The notes: a model not told the origin generated them from the letters alone. Shown: positions 25,733-34,950, numbered from the stretch's first letter. The stretch: 64,000 nt of DNA from UMGS1532 sp045542355 (GCA_045542355.1 JAZQKX010000020.1:10423-74422); one strand, 5' to 3'. Numbers and translations: made by a program.

Positions 25733-26968
25733 TTATTTTAAAGTTTTGCTAACATCTATATATTCTGAGTCCTCTGAGGGGTAGCCTTTAGCCGCAAGAC
25801 GTTTGTTAACAAATCTTCCTATAATATTGTAGATTATAGCAAATAGGGGAGCGCCGATTATCATACCAAATACTCCGAACAGTCCGCCGAACAGCATAAT
25901 TGAAAATACAACCCAGAACGAGGAAATACCCAATGAATCCTTTAAAATTCGGGGGCCCAATATATTGCCATCGAATTGCTGAAGCAAAATTATAAATATA
26001 ATAAAATACAAGGATTTAATTGGTGTATCAAGAAGTATGAGGAATGCCGAGGGAATGGCACCGATAAAGGGACCGAAGAAAGGAATTACGTTTGTTACAC
26101 CAACAATAAAGCTTATCAGCAGAGCGTAGGGAAGACCCGTGATTGACATTATTATAAAACAAAGAATACCAATAATCAGGGAGTCAATTAATTTTCCCAC
26201 AATAAAGTTGGTGAAAATGCGATGGCTTTCTTTTGAAATTTCTACAATTTCCAGAACTGTATTTTTCTTGAAAATCACGCAGAGAATCTTCTGAAATATA
26301 CGTTTGAAATAGTCTTTACTTGCTAACACATAGAAAGAAACTATTACACCAACCACAATGTTTATGAATGCATTGTATACACCCATAACGCCTGTTGTAA
26401 GGATGCCTGCCGCGAAGTCAAAGGATTTAAGCAAATCCTCAGACAGGAGGGTGTTTATGTAGCTCAGGACTTTTTCTTCTGCTATCATTAAAATGTTAGA
26501 AGGAATTATATCCCCAAGCCATATAAAGAGGCTTTGAGCTTTTTTGGGAAGATCGGAAGTTAGCTGCGATATGCTTGTTATAAGGTTTGGGATAATAATT
26601 GCAAATATAACCGCTATTATTAAAATCCCTGAAATAAGAGAAGCGGTTATGCTCAGATATTTAGACACCTTTTCAGATCTTAAAGTGTTCTTAATCCGTT
26701 TACCCATGAATTTTTTAAATATCTTTTCATAAAAGAGCATAAAAGGATTAAGAAGAAAGGCTATAATCAACCCTGAAATAATTGGTGTGAGAATGGATAA
26801 TATCTCTTTTATAAAGCCAAATACGGCTGATGGCTGGTCTATTAAAAAATAAAATGTGATTGAAGCTGCAACGACAAGAAAAATCGTCAAACCATATGTA
26901 GCGCAACGGTGTAATAGTTCTTTGTCTTTAAAAACCTTATGCTGTTTGTTTTCGGGCATTGAGGACAT
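25733..26968 (-). CDS. AI-2E family (PerM-like) transporter
   Basis: A 411-residue polytopic membrane protein of the AI-2E/UPF0118 family. It has 7-8 hydrophobic segments, an early PIISGLIIAFLLNP segment, the central GLPYALLISFIVGVTNVIPFFGP motif and the late ILGPRILKDSLGISSFWV motif, all family marks. Characterised members export AI-2 or act as Na+/H+ antiporters; the substrate here is unknown. A paralogue (YtvI-like) is encoded at 52,071. It has no operon partners. Confidence 0.88.
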   Translation of the reverse strand: MSSMPENKQHKVFKDKELLHRCATYGLTIFLVVAASITFYFLIDQPSAVFGFIKEILSILTPIISGLIIAFLLNPFMLFYEKIFKKFMGKRIKNTLRSEKVSKYLSITASLISGILIIAVIFAIIIPNLITSISQLTSDLPKKAQSLFIWLGDIIPSNILMIAEEKVLSYINTLLSEDLLKSFDFAAGILTTGVMGVYNAFINIVVGVIVSFYVLASKDYFKRIFQKILCVIFKKNTVLEIVEISKESHRIFTNFIVGKLIDSLIIGILCFIIMSITGLPYALLISFIVGVTNVIPFFGPFIGAIPSAFLILLDTPIKSLYFIIFIILLQQFDGNILGPRILKDSLGISSFWVVFSIMLFGGLFGVFGMIIGAPLFAIIYNIIGRFVNKRLAAKGYPSEDSEYIDVSKTLK

Positions 26969-27095
26969 CCTTTCTAAGCTAACTTATATAAAAATCTTAC
27001 TGCTAACAACGGAGGTAATATTTCCATACCAATGTTAAGCTTTACAACATTTTAAATATTACCGTGTCTGTTTGTATGCGACCAACATAATGTTC

Positions 27096-27139
27096 AAAAC
27101 AGGAGATGAATTAAAATTTAATCATAAATTCATGCTCCT
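27096..27139 (-). terminator. Terminator of tmcAL
   Basis: On the minus strand, AGGAGCATGAATT pairs with AATTCATCTCCT (one bulged base) around an A+T-rich loop and is followed by GTTTTGA. The stem begins in the stop codon of tmcAL. Confidence 0.65.
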
Positions 27140-28304
27140 ATTTCTTAATTAAACCTCTGGTGTAATCCAGCCCACAGGGTGAGGGATTTCTCAATAGCGA
27201 CATATATACGTCGTTTCGTATACATTCTTTGTTTAATAATAGCTTTGTTTTTTCGTCAAGAGTTTTGTTGGGTTTGCAGGAAACAATAATCGGTAAATCT
27301 GTGGCTTCTGCAATTTGCTTTAAGGCCAACTCACCTTTCTTTGTAAAACCAAGGACATTGATGTAGGGAACTTCCTTTAAAAACCAACTATTATCTAAAT
27401 CTAAATATGCCGAAAGTAATAATCGGCGAACTCTGGCTAATGTATATCTTTTTGATTTGATTGCTTCAGCTAAATCATTGAGACTGGTAGCTGTTTTTAG
27501 TTCTTTTTTTAGCTTGTTGTCAATACCCTCAGATATGTCGGGAAGGTCTGAAAAATCATCAAGTCTTCTTAAGTGTGAAACAACAGATTTTTCATACAGC
27601 GTATAGTCAATATATTTGCCGTTTGTTATACATTCACGATAAAGTGTTGAGACCACATCAGGAAGGTAAGCTTCGTAGTCACCGTTTTTACATATTATCT
27701 CTCTGAGATAAGTGGCTGAGCATATATTTTGGGTGGTTTCGCGGGAATCATGCCCCGCTCCGAAACGTTTTATGGTATTGGTAATAAAGTCGCATTTCAA
27801 ATCCAACATAGCTTTGAGGTACTCAACCGCAAGATTGTTGTTAGATCCATTTAGGTGTTTTCGGAAAGAACTCCCCAATATATTTGTCAGCTTATCCTGT
27901 CTGATTTTAGCATAGGTCTTTCCGCTTTTTAGATCTTGATCGGTTAATTCTAATTCTTTATCGACTTTTGCTATCGACTGCAAGACCTCAACATCACCCG
28001 ATTCGCTGCCAAAAAAAAGATTATCAACACTGCAGTTTTTTAATAAAGACACAGCACCGTATGCAAAATTTTGGGCACAGGAACAGGACCATGGCGAGGG
28101 AAGCTCTATGACTAAATCCACACCACAGTTAAGCGCTGCCTCAGCTCGGGTAAATTTTGACAGCAATGCGGGTTCACCCCGTTGGACATAATTACCGCTC
28201 ATAACGCTTAGAATACAGTTATCATCGGTCTTTGATTTGTTGATAATGTATTGATGTCCGTTGTGAAACGGATTGAATTCAGCTATAATTCCACAAATCT
28301 GCAT
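27138..28304 (-). CDS. tmcAL: tRNA(Met) cytidine acetate ligase TmcAL (YlbM family)
   Basis: Acetylates C34 of elongator tRNA-Met using acetate and ATP. The nucleotidyltransferase start GIIAEFNPFHNGHQYII contains the HxGH-like NGH motif, and MSGNYVQRGEPALLSKFTRAEAAL and VIELPSPWSCSCAQNFA are strongly family-specific. The length of 388 aa is normal. It lies back-to-back with ackA, a common clostridial arrangement that joins acetate-using and acetate-making enzymes. Confidence 0.94.
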   Translation of the reverse strand: MQICGIIAEFNPFHNGHQYIINKSKTDDNCILSVMSGNYVQRGEPALLSKFTRAEAALNCGVDLVIELPSPWSCSCAQNFAYGAVSLLKNCSVDNLFFGSESGDVEVLQSIAKVDKELELTDQDLKSGKTYAKIRQDKLTNILGSSFRKHLNGSNNNLAVEYLKAMLDLKCDFITNTIKRFGAGHDSRETTQNICSATYLREIICKNGDYEAYLPDVVSTLYRECITNGKYIDYTLYEKSVVSHLRRLDDFSDLPDISEGIDNKLKKELKTATSLNDLAEAIKSKRYTLARVRRLLLSAYLDLDNSWFLKEVPYINVLGFTKKGELALKQIAEATDLPIIVSCKPNKTLDEKTKLLLNKECIRNDVYMSLLRNPSPCGLDYTRGLIKK

Positions 28305-28364
28305 AATATAACCTCATTGGACTTGAAAAATAAGGAAATCCGTAGTAAAATATAAAGGTATGTT

Positions 28365-28421
28365 AATGTTTGAACAATCTATAATATTATAATACAATAT
28401 TATTCACCATTGTTCAACAAT
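28365..28421 (+). promoter_or_regulatory. ackA promoter flanked by two operator-like palindromes
   Basis: TTGAAC (28370-28375), a 17-base spacer and TACAAT (28393-28398) form a promoter. Two related near-palindromes bracket it: AATGTTTGAACAAT (28365-28378), covering the -35, and ATTGTTCAACAAT (28409-28421), just past the start point. Their centres are about 43-44 bases apart. The layout suggests control by a dimeric repressor, which I cannot name; the sites do not fit the usual Rex consensus. Confidence 0.55.
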
Positions 28422-28448
28422 AAATTTTAAAGGAAACGGTGACAATTT

Positions 28449-29642
28449 ATGAAAGTATTGGTTATTAATGCGGGTAGCTCATCCCTCAAATATCAGCTCA
28501 TTGATATGGAAGTCGGAGAAGTTCTGGCTAAGGGTAATTGCGAAAGAATAGGCACATCTGGTGAGATTAAGCATAGCGCTAAAGGTGAAACCTATAAAAA
28601 GGAAATACCTATGCCCACTCATATCGAGGCGTTCAATGTGCTTTTAGATGCATTAACTAACGGCGATCTTAAGGTTATAGATAGCATGGATGAAATTTCT
28701 GCTGTTGGCCACAGAGTAGTTCACGGTGGTCAGATTTTCAAAGAGTCTACCCTTATAAACGAAAAGGTTATGGAAACCATCGACGAGCTCAGCATTCTCG
28801 CCCCGCTTCATAACCCCGCAGGTCTATTGGGTATCAAAGCCTGTATCGACGTTTTAGGTAAGGATGTTCCTCAAGTAGCGGTGTTCGACACCTCTTTCCA
28901 CAGTTCAATTCCTGATTACGCATATACCTACTCTATTCCTTATGAGTATTATGAAAAATACGGCATTAGAAAATACGGCTTCCACGGTACCTCTCATAAG
29001 TTCGTAAGCAACCGTTGCGCCGAGCTTATGGGCAAGGATATGAAAGACCTTAAAATTGTTACCTGTCATTTAGGTAACGGTTGCTCTATTTCTGCTGTTA
29101 AAAACGGTGTTTGTGTTGATACAAGCATGGGCTTTACCCCGGTCGATGGATTTATGATGGGTACCCGTTGCGGAACTATGGACCCCTCAGTTCTTACTTT
29201 CCTTGGTGAAAATGAGAACATGAGCTTTGCTGAAATCAACGACATGTGCAATAAGAAGTCGGGTCTCCTTGGAGTTTCGGGTATTTCTAATGATAGCCGT
29301 GACGTATGTAATGCAGCAGAAGAGGGCAACTACAGAGCACAACTTGCAACCACCATGCAGGAATATCAGATTCTTAAGTTCGTTGGCTCCTACATCGCAG
29401 CTATGGGTGGAGCAGATGCTATTGTGTTCACCGGTGGTTTAGGTGAGAATAATTCAAGAATCAGAGAGAACATCTGCAATAAGCTTTCTTTCCTTGGCAT
29501 TACTTGCGAAACCGAAATAAACAAGCAGAGAGGCACTGAAATCAGAATTTCTACCCCCGATTCTAAAGTTGCTGTGTTTGTTATTCCAACCGACGAGGAG
29601 CTTGTTATTGCCAGAGATACTGTTGAGGTTATTTCTCGGTAG
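28449..29642 (+). CDS. ackA: Acetate kinase
   Basis: Interconverts acetyl phosphate plus ADP with acetate plus ATP, the energy-yielding last step of acetate fermentation. The 397-aa protein shows VINAGSSSLKYQL at the start, GHRVVHGG, VAVFDTSFH, GFHGTSHKFV, CHLGNGCSI and FTGGLGENN, all typical of the ASKHA acetokinase family. A phosphotransacetylase gene is not adjacent. AAAGGAAACGGTGA precedes the ATG. Confidence 0.97.
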   Translation: MKVLVINAGSSSLKYQLIDMEVGEVLAKGNCERIGTSGEIKHSAKGETYKKEIPMPTHIEAFNVLLDALTNGDLKVIDSMDEISAVGHRVVHGGQIFKESTLINEKVMETIDELSILAPLHNPAGLLGIKACIDVLGKDVPQVAVFDTSFHSSIPDYAYTYSIPYEYYEKYGIRKYGFHGTSHKFVSNRCAELMGKDMKDLKIVTCHLGNGCSISAVKNGVCVDTSMGFTPVDGFMMGTRCGTMDPSVLTFLGENENMSFAEINDMCNKKSGLLGVSGISNDSRDVCNAAEEGNYRAQLATTMQEYQILKFVGSYIAAMGGADAIVFTGGLGENNSRIRENICNKLSFLGITCETEINKQRGTEIRISTPDSKVAVFVIPTDEELVIARDTVEVISR

Positions 29643-29686
29643 TAAATCTGTTTGAACTAACGACAAAAGCGCAGTAATACTTTATT

Positions 29687-29847
29687 TTATGTCATTTGTG
29701 TGATTACCACTAAAATATGCTACGCGAGAACACGATGACATAATGATGCTTAGCGATTTACAAGAAGCTATAAAAAGTGGATCATATATATCAAACCAGT
29801 TGGTGGTTACGCTTTCAAAGCTTAAAAATTTTAGTAAAAATCGTTGA
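29687..29847 (+). other. Intergenic stretch with a wide inverted repeat and a doubtful 34-codon frame
   Basis: The gap after ackA holds a 9-bp perfect inverted repeat (TTATGTCAT at 29687-29695, ATGACATAA at 29735-29743). A short open frame starting MMLSDLQEAIKSG runs from 29743 to 29847 without a clear ribosome-binding site. It could be a degraded gene end; I do not recognise it. Confidence 0.3.
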
Positions 29848-29872
29848 TTTATAGGTAATAATGGTATATAAT
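29844..29872 (+). promoter_or_regulatory. Predicted promoter of the Na+ pump subunit genes
   Basis: TTGATT (29844-29849), a 17-base spacer and TATAAT (29867-29872) lie 34 bases before the gamma-subunit ATG. Confidence 0.7.
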
Positions 29873-29906
29873 ATTCTTAATTTGAAATATTCCACGGAGG
29901 TAAATT

Positions 29907-30329
29907 ATGTTAGAAAATCCGTTATTTAGTTTAATACCCGCGATCAAAAGCGGTACCATTGGCAATGGCTACGACTGGAATCAGGCATCAGTAGTAACAG
30001 CCAGCGGCATCGTGATAGTTTTTGCAATGCTGGTATTATTGGTTGTTGTTATTACCATATTCGGTGGAATCATGGACAGGATCAAGGGTGTTAAAAAGGA
30101 AAAACCTGTAAAAAAAGCAGACCCTGTTGCTATAACTCCTGTTGCACCCGTTGTGACTGTTGAAGAAGATAATGACGAGATCATCGCTGTTATCGCGGCG
30201 GCTGTTGATGCTATTTATTCCGACACTGGTGTTAAACCTGTTATCCGCAGAATAAGACCTGCCGCATCAAAGGGCACAAGGTCTCCTTGGGCATCGGCTG
30301 GTGTGTTTGAAAACACCAGAGCGTTTTAA
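29907..30329 (+). CDS. Sodium-pump decarboxylase gamma-like subunit (OadG family)
   Basis: A 140-residue protein with one N-terminal transmembrane helix (about 33-55, VTASGIVIVFAMLVLLVVVIT), a lysine/proline-rich linker and a short C-terminal domain ending GVFENTRAF, like the W-x-NTR end of clostridial OadG proteins. In the pump the gamma chain anchors the carboxyltransferase to the membrane beta subunit. The gene is directly followed by the beta subunit; no alpha or biotin-carrier gene is in the window. Confidence 0.85.
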   Translation: MLENPLFSLIPAIKSGTIGNGYDWNQASVVTASGIVIVFAMLVLLVVVITIFGGIMDRIKGVKKEKPVKKADPVAITPVAPVVTVEEDNDEIIAVIAAAVDAIYSDTGVKPVIRRIRPAASKGTRSPWASAGVFENTRAF

Positions 30330-30346
30330 GAAAGGGGACTGACATA

Positions 30347-31537
30347 ATGGGTGCGTTTTTAGACACAATAAAAGAAATATTAGTTAATTCGGGCTTTGCC
30401 GGATTTTTTGATTTTTCAAATGGCGGTCATCTTAATCTTATAATGGTTATCGTTTCCTGTGGATTGCTTTACCTTGCAATCAAAAAGCAGTTTGAACCGT
30501 TATTGCTCCTTCCCATTGCTTTTGGTATGCTCCTTGCTAACCTTCCTTTTGCTGGAATCTACCACCCCGAGCTTTTCGATTTGGAAAAAGGTCTTAATTT
30601 CGGTCAGATTCTCCACGAAGGCGGACTTCTGGATATACTTTACCTCGGCGTTAAATTGGGCATCTATCCGCCCCTTATCTTCTTAGGCATTGGTTGTATG
30701 ACCGATTTCGGTCCCCTTATCAGCAACCCTAAGAGCTTCATTTTAGGTGCTGCCGCCCAGTTGGGTATTTTCATTGCTTTTGTGGGTGCTTTGGCTTTTG
30801 GTATGCCTGCAAATGTTGCTGCCTCTATCGGTATTATAGGCGGTGCCGACGGTCCTACAGCAATATATGTTACTTCTCAGTTGGCTCCCGATAAATTAGG
30901 TCCCATAGCTGTTGCGGCATATTCATACATGGCTCTCATACCTGTTATCCAGCCGCCCATTATGAAGCTTCTTACCACCAAGAAAGAACGCGAAGTTAGA
31001 ATGGAACAGCTTCGCACAGTTTCAAAGACCGAGAAAATCATTTTCCCGATTCTTGTTACTATAATCGTTTCCTTGCTTCTTCCCGATGCTGCAACTCTTG
31101 TTGGTATGCTTATGCTTGGTAACCTCATGCGTGAGTCGGGTGTTGTTGACAGAATCTCAAAAACCGCCCAGAATGAGCTTATGAATATCATAACCATTTT
31201 CTTAGGCCTCTCTGTTGGCGCTACTACCAATGGTAAAACATTCCTTACCATAGATACCCTTGTTATTGTAGCAATGGGTCTTGCCGCATTCTGCTTTGGT
31301 ACTGCAGGTGGTGTGCTTCTTGGTAAGCTTATGTATATCCTCACAGGCGGTAAGGTTAACCCCCTTATAGGCTCGGCAGGTGTTTCTGCAGTTCCTATGG
31401 CAGCCCGTGTTTCTCAGAAGGTTGGACAGCAGGCTGACCCCGGCAACTTCTTGCTTATGCATGCAATGGGACCAAATGTTGCGGGTGTTATAGGCTCTGC
31501 AGTTGCGGCAGGTATATTAATAACCATGATTGGCTAA
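30347..31537 (+). CDS. Sodium ion-translocating decarboxylase beta subunit
   Basis: The membrane channel that couples decarboxylation of a carboxybiotin-bound group to Na+ export. The 396-aa polytopic sequence has the Na+-site motifs GIGCMTDFGPLISNPK, GIIGGADGPTAIYVT and the late SAVPMAARVSQKVGQ. The complex is normally beta with gamma, alpha carboxyltransferase and biotin protein. Only gamma and beta are here, so whether the cargo is oxaloacetate, methylmalonyl-CoA, malonate or glutaconyl-CoA cannot be told. Confidence 0.93.
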   Translation: MGAFLDTIKEILVNSGFAGFFDFSNGGHLNLIMVIVSCGLLYLAIKKQFEPLLLLPIAFGMLLANLPFAGIYHPELFDLEKGLNFGQILHEGGLLDILYLGVKLGIYPPLIFLGIGCMTDFGPLISNPKSFILGAAAQLGIFIAFVGALAFGMPANVAASIGIIGGADGPTAIYVTSQLAPDKLGPIAVAAYSYMALIPVIQPPIMKLLTTKKEREVRMEQLRTVSKTEKIIFPILVTIIVSLLLPDAATLVGMLMLGNLMRESGVVDRISKTAQNELMNIITIFLGLSVGATTNGKTFLTIDTLVIVAMGLAAFCFGTAGGVLLGKLMYILTGGKVNPLIGSAGVSAVPMAARVSQKVGQQADPGNFLLMHAMGPNVAGVIGSAVAAGILITMIG

Positions 31538-31545
31538 TAATTTCG

Positions 31546-31580
31546 AATGAGGCAAAAGGTTTTCCTTTGCCTCATTTGTG
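31546..31580 (+). terminator. Terminator after the Na+ pump genes
   Basis: An 11-bp stem (AATGAGGCAAA with TTTGCCTCATT), extended by AGG/CCT with one bulge, follows the beta-subunit stop codon. The T-tail is short. Confidence 0.7.
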
Positions 31581-31637
31581 TATATCCCTGATTAACAATA
31601 ATTCCCTGATTGAGTAATATGTAATGGGTGATTATTG

Positions 31638-32306
31638 ATGTTATTCCGCAGAAAAATGTTTAAAAAGCGAAATCGGCGAATCTGTCGGAATATCAAGCTC
31701 TGCGTTTTCTTATCTTTAGTTATCTCGATGACTATATTTATAGACTCCACGGTTTCAGATGTGATAGGGCCACTGGCAATCAAAAATGCCGAGGAGCTTA
31801 TTAATAATAAAATCAATGCTGTGGTATCCCAAGTTCTTTCTGAAAAAGAGCTGTCATATAAAAGCCTGATTCACGCAGTAACGAGCAATGATGAAGTTTC
31901 TTATGTTCAGGCAAATTCTGTTGTGATTAATCAGCTAAAATCTGAAATTGTAACAAGGGTTGATAAGGAACTTGACAGCAATAAAAATCTTGAAACAGTT
32001 GTACAAATTGGCAGTATATTCAATAGCTCCTTGCTTTCAAACCGAGGACCTGAGATCAAGGTTTATTTCGATTTGTACTGTAGCACAGGCTCAAAACTTT
32101 ATGGCGAATTTACCGATGCAGGACTCAATCAGACTCTACATAGCGTCAAGCTGAACGTGGTAACCGAATTCTGCTTGATGATTATAAATGACCAATATTT
32201 TGATAAAATAATAAATGATTATATTGTGGCGGAATCTGTTATAGTAGGGGATATCCCCTCGGCTTACGGAAGTATCTACGGATTATCCGCCAAAAAGGAT
32301 GAATAA
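31638..32306 (+). CDS. yunB: Sporulation protein YunB family
   Basis: A 222-residue protein with a basic N-terminus and one transmembrane helix (about 22-40). It then has IKNAEELINNKINAVVSQVL and a C-terminal part in which YGEFTDAGLNQTLHSVKLNV and ESVIVGDIPSAYGSIYGL match the YunB pattern. In Bacillus subtilis yunB is sigma-E controlled and needed for full sporulation efficiency; the biochemical role is unknown. I prefer the ATG at 31638 to the adjacent TTG at 31635. ligA follows 5 bases after the stop. Confidence 0.87.
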   Translation: MLFRRKMFKKRNRRICRNIKLCVFLSLVISMTIFIDSTVSDVIGPLAIKNAEELINNKINAVVSQVLSEKELSYKSLIHAVTSNDEVSYVQANSVVINQLKSEIVTRVDKELDSNKNLETVVQIGSIFNSSLLSNRGPEIKVYFDLYCSTGSKLYGEFTDAGLNQTLHSVKLNVVTEFCLMIINDQYFDKIINDYIVAESVIVGDIPSAYGSIYGLSAKKDE

Positions 32307-32311
32307 CCGAT

Positions 32312-34291
32312 ATGTCAAACCAAGATGTTAAAAAACGAATCGATGAACTGACAGAGGAGCTTAAATATCACAGTAAGCTTTACTATGAAAATGATGCTCC
32401 CGAAATCAGTGACAGGGAATATGATATGCTCCAGCGTGAGCTCTTAAAATTAGAAGCAGAATATCCCAAATTCGCCCATTCCGATTCTCCAACCAAAAAT
32501 GTCGGCGGTAGGGTTGGCGAAAAATTTTCCCCTGTCGAACATAAAGTAAGGATGGAAAGTCTACAGGATGCCTTTAACTATGACGAGCTGAGAGCTTTTG
32601 ATAGGCGTGTTAGAGATGTTTTCCCTGATGCAGTATATTCCGTAGAGCCTAAAATCGACGGACTTTCGGTTTCTCTCCAATATGAAAACGGTGTGTTTAC
32701 TATCGGCTCAACCCGCGGTGACGGTGATGTAGGCGAGAATGTTACCGAAAATTTAGCCACCATTAAGACCGTACCCAAAACCATAAAAACCGACTCCCGC
32801 CTTTTAGAGGTGCGGGGTGAGGTATATATGTCCCACAAAAGCTTTGAAAGGTTTTATGCATATCAGGAGTTGAACGACCTTAAATTGCCTAAAAACCCAA
32901 GAAATGCTGCGGCAGGTTCACTTCGCCAAAAGGATGCTAAGGTCACAGCTTCGAGAGACCTGGACATTTTTATATTTAATGTTCAGCAAATAAGCGACAC
33001 CCAGCTAAACACACACATTGATTCGCTGGAATATTTGAAAGATATTGGTTTTAATACTCTGCCTTTTTATACCCGTTGTAACACAATAGACGATGCCATA
33101 GCCGAGATAGAAAGAATCGGTAATATTCGCGGTGAACTGAATTTTGACATCGACGGAGCGGTTATTAAGGTGGATGACTTCAGTATGCGCGAGGCAGTCG
33201 GCTCCACCTCTAAATTCCCTAAATGGGCAATAGCCTATAAATATCCACCCGAAGAGAAAGAAACCGTTTTAAAAGATATTGAGATAAACGTGGGCAGAAC
33301 AGGCGCGTTGACCCCAACTGCTGTCTTTGATACCGTTCTATTGGCAGGAACTAGCGTCAGCAGAGCCAGTCTCCACAACGAGGATTTTATAAAAGAAAAG
33401 GGAATAGGTATCGGTGACACTATCATTGTTCGAAAAGCTGGAGATATAATCCCTGAGGTTGTGGGAGTAAAGAGTCATATAAGCGGAAACCCTGTGTATG
33501 AGCTCCCCCGTGTTTGTCCTTCGTGCGGCGCTGAAGTTCATAAAATTGATGACGAGGCGGCTTTAAGGTGTACAAACCCCGCATGTCCCGCTCAGCTTCT
33601 TCGCAATCTTATCCACTTTACATCCCGCGATGCTATGGATATTGAGGGCTTAGGTCCTGCAATTCTGGAGACCCTTGTGGATAACGGCATTATTAAAACC
33701 CCTGTGGATATTTACGATATCAGAAAAGAGGATTTGTTAGGGCTGGAAAAGTTTAAGGACAAGTCCGCCACAAACATTGTTAATGCTATTGCAAAATCAA
33801 AGGATAATGAGCTTTATCGCTTTGTCTATGCTATGGGTATACGCCATATCGGTCTCAAGGCATCAAAGCTGATTTGCGATCAATTCGGTAGTATAGATAA
33901 TATTCTCGCCGCAACCTATGAGCAGTATATGGACATCGAGGGGTTTGGTGAGATTTTGGCGAGGAGCGCCTGTGAATTTTTCTCCCATCCCGAAACCGCC
34001 CTTTTGATGGGTAAATTCCGCGAAAAGGGAGTAAAAATGGAGTCCACAGACAATTCCATTGACAACCGTTTCCAGGGCATGACCTTTGTACTGACAGGAA
34101 CTCTGGATGGAATTACCCGAGACGAAGCCTCGGAAATCATAGAACAGCATGGTGGCAAAACCTCTGGTAGCGTTTCAAAGAAAACCACCTATGTTCTGGC
34201 TGGAGAAGCCGCCGGAAGCAAATTGACCAAAGCCGAAAGTCTTGGTGTAAAGGTTATCAATTTGCAGGAATTTTATGAAATGTTAAAATAG
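32312..34291 (+). CDS. ligA: NAD-dependent DNA ligase LigA
   Basis: Seals nicks in DNA using NAD+, needed for replication and repair. Domain order in the 659-aa protein: Ia (SKLYYENDAPEISDREYDML), adenylation domain with catalytic K114 in EPKIDGLS, OB fold (VGRTGALTPTAV), zinc finger (CPSCGAEVH and CTNPACPAQ), helix-hairpin-helix region, and C-terminal BRCT (GMTFVLTGTLDGITRDEA). All parts are complete. Confidence 0.97.
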   Translation: MSNQDVKKRIDELTEELKYHSKLYYENDAPEISDREYDMLQRELLKLEAEYPKFAHSDSPTKNVGGRVGEKFSPVEHKVRMESLQDAFNYDELRAFDRRVRDVFPDAVYSVEPKIDGLSVSLQYENGVFTIGSTRGDGDVGENVTENLATIKTVPKTIKTDSRLLEVRGEVYMSHKSFERFYAYQELNDLKLPKNPRNAAAGSLRQKDAKVTASRDLDIFIFNVQQISDTQLNTHIDSLEYLKDIGFNTLPFYTRCNTIDDAIAEIERIGNIRGELNFDIDGAVIKVDDFSMREAVGSTSKFPKWAIAYKYPPEEKETVLKDIEINVGRTGALTPTAVFDTVLLAGTSVSRASLHNEDFIKEKGIGIGDTIIVRKAGDIIPEVVGVKSHISGNPVYELPRVCPSCGAEVHKIDDEAALRCTNPACPAQLLRNLIHFTSRDAMDIEGLGPAILETLVDNGIIKTPVDIYDIRKEDLLGLEKFKDKSATNIVNAIAKSKDNELYRFVYAMGIRHIGLKASKLICDQFGSIDNILAATYEQYMDIEGFGEILARSACEFFSHPETALLMGKFREKGVKMESTDNSIDNRFQGMTFVLTGTLDGITRDEASEIIEQHGGKTSGSVSKKTTYVLAGEAAGSKLTKAESLGVKVINLQEFYEMLK

Positions 34292-34313
34292 TGTTACGGA
34301 TGGCGCGTCAGCC

Positions 34314-34342
34314 TTGAAATCTGAGGCATCCCGTGATATAAT
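34314..34342 (+). promoter_or_regulatory. Predicted promoter of the DUF6106-like gene
   Basis: TTGAAA (34314-34319), a 17-base spacer and TATAAT (34337-34342) lie in the gap after ligA, 48 bases before the ATG. Confidence 0.7.
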
Positions 34343-34389
34343 TCTATTAAAATAAGATATTGTTTTAAATAATACAGACAGGTGATATT

Positions 34390-34899
34390 ATGGATTCATA
34401 TAAAGAACAAATTATCAAAGTAAAACCCAACGTTGCTACCTATATTTGCAAAGCTTTGATATGGGTTTTAGCCTTGCTTATAGCATTCGGTAGTTTCTTT
34501 GTGGCTTTACAACTAAAATTACCATTCATAATTCTTATTTCTGCCGCTATTATTTATGCTGCATATAAAGCAAACTCAATGCTTAATATTGAGTTTGAAT
34601 ACATAGCCACTAACGGCTCTGTGGATGTAGATAAGATTATAAACAAAAGCTCAAGGAAACGATTGGTTTCTTTCGATTGCTCCAAGGTGGAGGAGGTTAA
34701 GAAATATTCCTCTGATATAATCAAGAACAAGGCGGTTAAAACCTTTACATGCACAGACAACTTAGATGATGCTTATGTTTTCACAACCTCAACTAAAGAG
34801 TTAGGGAAATGCAATATAATTATCTCGCCCAATGATGGGTTTATCAATCATATCAAGCTGTTTATTCCGCGTTCACTTGTTTCTGACTGGTGGAAGTAA
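34390..34899 (+). CDS. DUF6106-like membrane protein
   Basis: A 169-residue protein of unknown function. Two adjacent transmembrane helices (about 22-40 and 43-60) precede a soluble domain. The stretch EFEYIATNGSVDVDKIINKS followed by SRKRL resembles the DUF6106 family of clostridial proteins, placed from memory. It stands as a single gene with its own promoter and a clear terminator, so it is independently expressed. Confidence 0.75.
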   Translation: MDSYKEQIIKVKPNVATYICKALIWVLALLIAFGSFFVALQLKLPFIILISAAIIYAAYKANSMLNIEFEYIATNGSVDVDKIINKSSRKRLVSFDCSKVEEVKKYSSDIIKNKAVKTFTCTDNLDDAYVFTTSTKELGKCNIIISPNDGFINHIKLFIPRSLVSDWWK

Positions 34900-34907
34900 C
34901 ACATGTG

Positions 34908-34931
34908 GCCGACGGGAGACCGTCGGCTTTT
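34908..34931 (+). terminator. Terminator of the DUF6106-like gene
   Basis: A perfect 8-bp G+C-rich stem GCCGACGG/CCGTCGGC with a GAGA tetraloop is followed by TTTT. Confidence 0.85.
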
Positions 34932-34950
34932 AAATTAAAGGAGATTTCTA

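Noticed and set aside
27040..27095. Possible gene between the AI-2E permease and tmcAL
   Set aside because: The gap (26,969-27,137) has no open frame with a ribosome-binding site; only the tmcAL terminator and upstream A+T-rich sequence are seen.
28365..28421. Rex operator before ackA
   Set aside because: The palindromes share the TTGTT/AACAA ends but their internal spacing does not fit the Rex consensus, so I left the regulator unnamed.
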